Assembly (NCBI GenBank): GCA_002914805.1
Contig: JXTB01000044.1
Span: 1,448,014-1,512,013, forward strand
Source of the DNA: Parasponia andersonii
Taxonomy: Eukaryota; Streptophyta; Magnoliopsida; Rosales; Cannabaceae
DNA length: 64,000 bases
Reading direction: 5' to 3'
Shown here one piece after another: positions 63,061 to 64,000 of the stretch. A program made the position numbers and the translations under genes. Under the pieces are notes generated by a model. The model did not search any database and was not told where the DNA came from. It saw nothing but the letters and a program-made list of their open reading frames with translations. How positions within the stretch are numbered: position 1 is the stretch's first letter; every line of letters begins with the position of its first letter.

Positions 63061-63493
63061 GAAGCTACCTCTTGCTCTCTCTTAACTGTTTCAAAATCAT
63101 ATATAAGTTGATTGTCATCTTTATTTTTACCATTGGAAAATAATGAAGCAAAAGATGAGTAATAAAATAGACCTCTAGGAATGGACTTCATTTTCAAAGA
63201 TAATATACACTTAATAAAGTGAGATTTAAGGATATTTAACTTAGTGTGCTGAAGAAAACTTTGATGGATTTCAGGTTTTAATGCATTGTTAAAGACCATG
63301 ATATCTAATATTAAGAAATCTCAAATCTAAAATCTCAACCATTGGTTAAATTTTACCATAATCTAGACCGTAGGATTAGGATTTTTAAAATTTCTATCTT
63401 ATCTTCACTTTCTTTTTAAAAAAATTTGAAGATAAGATATCTCTAACTTAAAATATGAATCGTAAGACTGATTTCACCCACATCTACACGATA

Positions 63494-64000
63494 TGTAAAA
63501 ACCCGGATTTTTAGGAGAGTAATTTTGACATTTTACCAATTTTCGGATATTATATTTGGTGAATTAATTTGTAAAAATTTTGTGCAGAATGACTAAATTG
63601 TAATTAATTTTGAGGATTTAATTGATAGAGTTTGGGAACTGGGGACTATAGTGCAAATTTTTAAAAATTACATAGTCTCATATATTCCCACTCACGTGGG
63701 TTCCCTTTTCCCAGTCACTCTCTCTCTCTTCCTCACCCGACTCTCTCTCTCTCTCCCTCACCCGATTCTCTCTCTCGCTTGCTCGCTCACATGGGATTTT
63801 GTTACTTCTGATTACCTCCATATTTGACAAGCGTAGGCAATTTGGTTGCCCCTCTAGGTTTGATAGACGACACATGGATGTCCCCTCCAGGTATAGGCTT
63901 AGGTGTCAGGCAGGCTGTTAGGTACACTTAGTGTCATCATCCTAGGTTTCCACAGATGAGAGGATGTGAGCTCATGGGTATGGGTTGATTTGTGTCATGT
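63494..64000 (+). repeat. LTR (copy E) of the long-LTR family, internally deleted, runs off the window
   Basis: It begins TGTAAAAACCCGGATTTTT and follows copy D through CACGTGGGTTC and the CT-rich tract. At about 63789 it jumps to GGGATTTTGTTACTTCTGATT, skipping roughly 1.05 kb present in copy D (about 49840-50905). Whether it is a solo LTR or part of a full element cannot be seen. Confidence 0.8.

Overview
The window is nuclear DNA from a flowering plant, most likely a woody eudicot (probably a rosid). It is AT-rich, has GT-AG introns and many (AT)n, (CT)n and poly-A/T tracts, and is crowded with LTR retrotransposon remains. Three protein-coding genes are well supported: a vacuolar H+-ATPase proteolipid subunit c (VHA-c, minus strand, about 1.4-3.7 kb), a NAC transcription factor of the VND1/2/3 clade that controls xylem vessel formation (plus strand, 29.7-32.0 kb), and a linker histone H1 of the short stress-type HIS1-3 class (minus strand, 57.2-57.9 kb). 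The species cannot be named from sequence alone.

Layout. 1-770: truncated Ty3/gypsy-like fragment (LTR tail, primer-binding site, broken gag). 1.4-3.9 kb: VHA-c and its promoter. 4.0-9.0 kb: intergenic DNA with small foldback elements, three separate two-copy tandem duplications and a broken LINE-type RNase H remnant. 9.07-11.7 kb: solo LTR of a roughly 2.5-kb LTR family. 11.7-17.3 kb: intergenic. 17.28-24.08 kb: Ty1/copia element with both LTRs and a perfect 5-bp target duplication, whose pol has collapsed to a protease/RNase H stub. 24.1-29.7 kb: intergenic and upstream region of the VND-like gene, with a GC-rich island and a possible distal leader exon. 32-37.5 kb: intergenic with foldback and MITE-like repeats. 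37.48-42.43 kb: second Ty1/copia element, with recognisable but broken gag, protease, integrase, RT and RNase H, and an LTR-like block replacing part of RT/RNase H. 42.67-53.70 kb: 11-kb minus-strand element with long LTRs and a 3.6-kb interior without recognisable coding capacity (LARD-like). Its 5' LTR carries an inverted solo LTR of the same family and a MITE. 53.7-57.1 kb: intergenic. 57.2-58.1 kb: histone H1. 58.7-59.7 kb: long-inverted-repeat transposon. 60.0-60.2 kb: minisatellite. 62.1-63.0 kb: broken PIF/Harbinger transposase. 63.49 kb to the window end: start of another LTR of the same long family.

The three genes show no sign of acting together; they look like ordinary neighbours on a plant chromosome. 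The most unusual signals are a GC-AG intron in the NAC gene, the non-coding LARD-like element whose 5' LTR became a near-2-kb inverted repeat through a nested opposite-orientation insertion, the pol-less copia element with a duplicated deletion junction, a copia zinc knuckle whose four metal ligands all became Tyr by transitions, and a 1-kb element made almost wholly of two long inverted arms. I found no CRISPR array, operon or rRNA gene, and no tRNA gene I could support.
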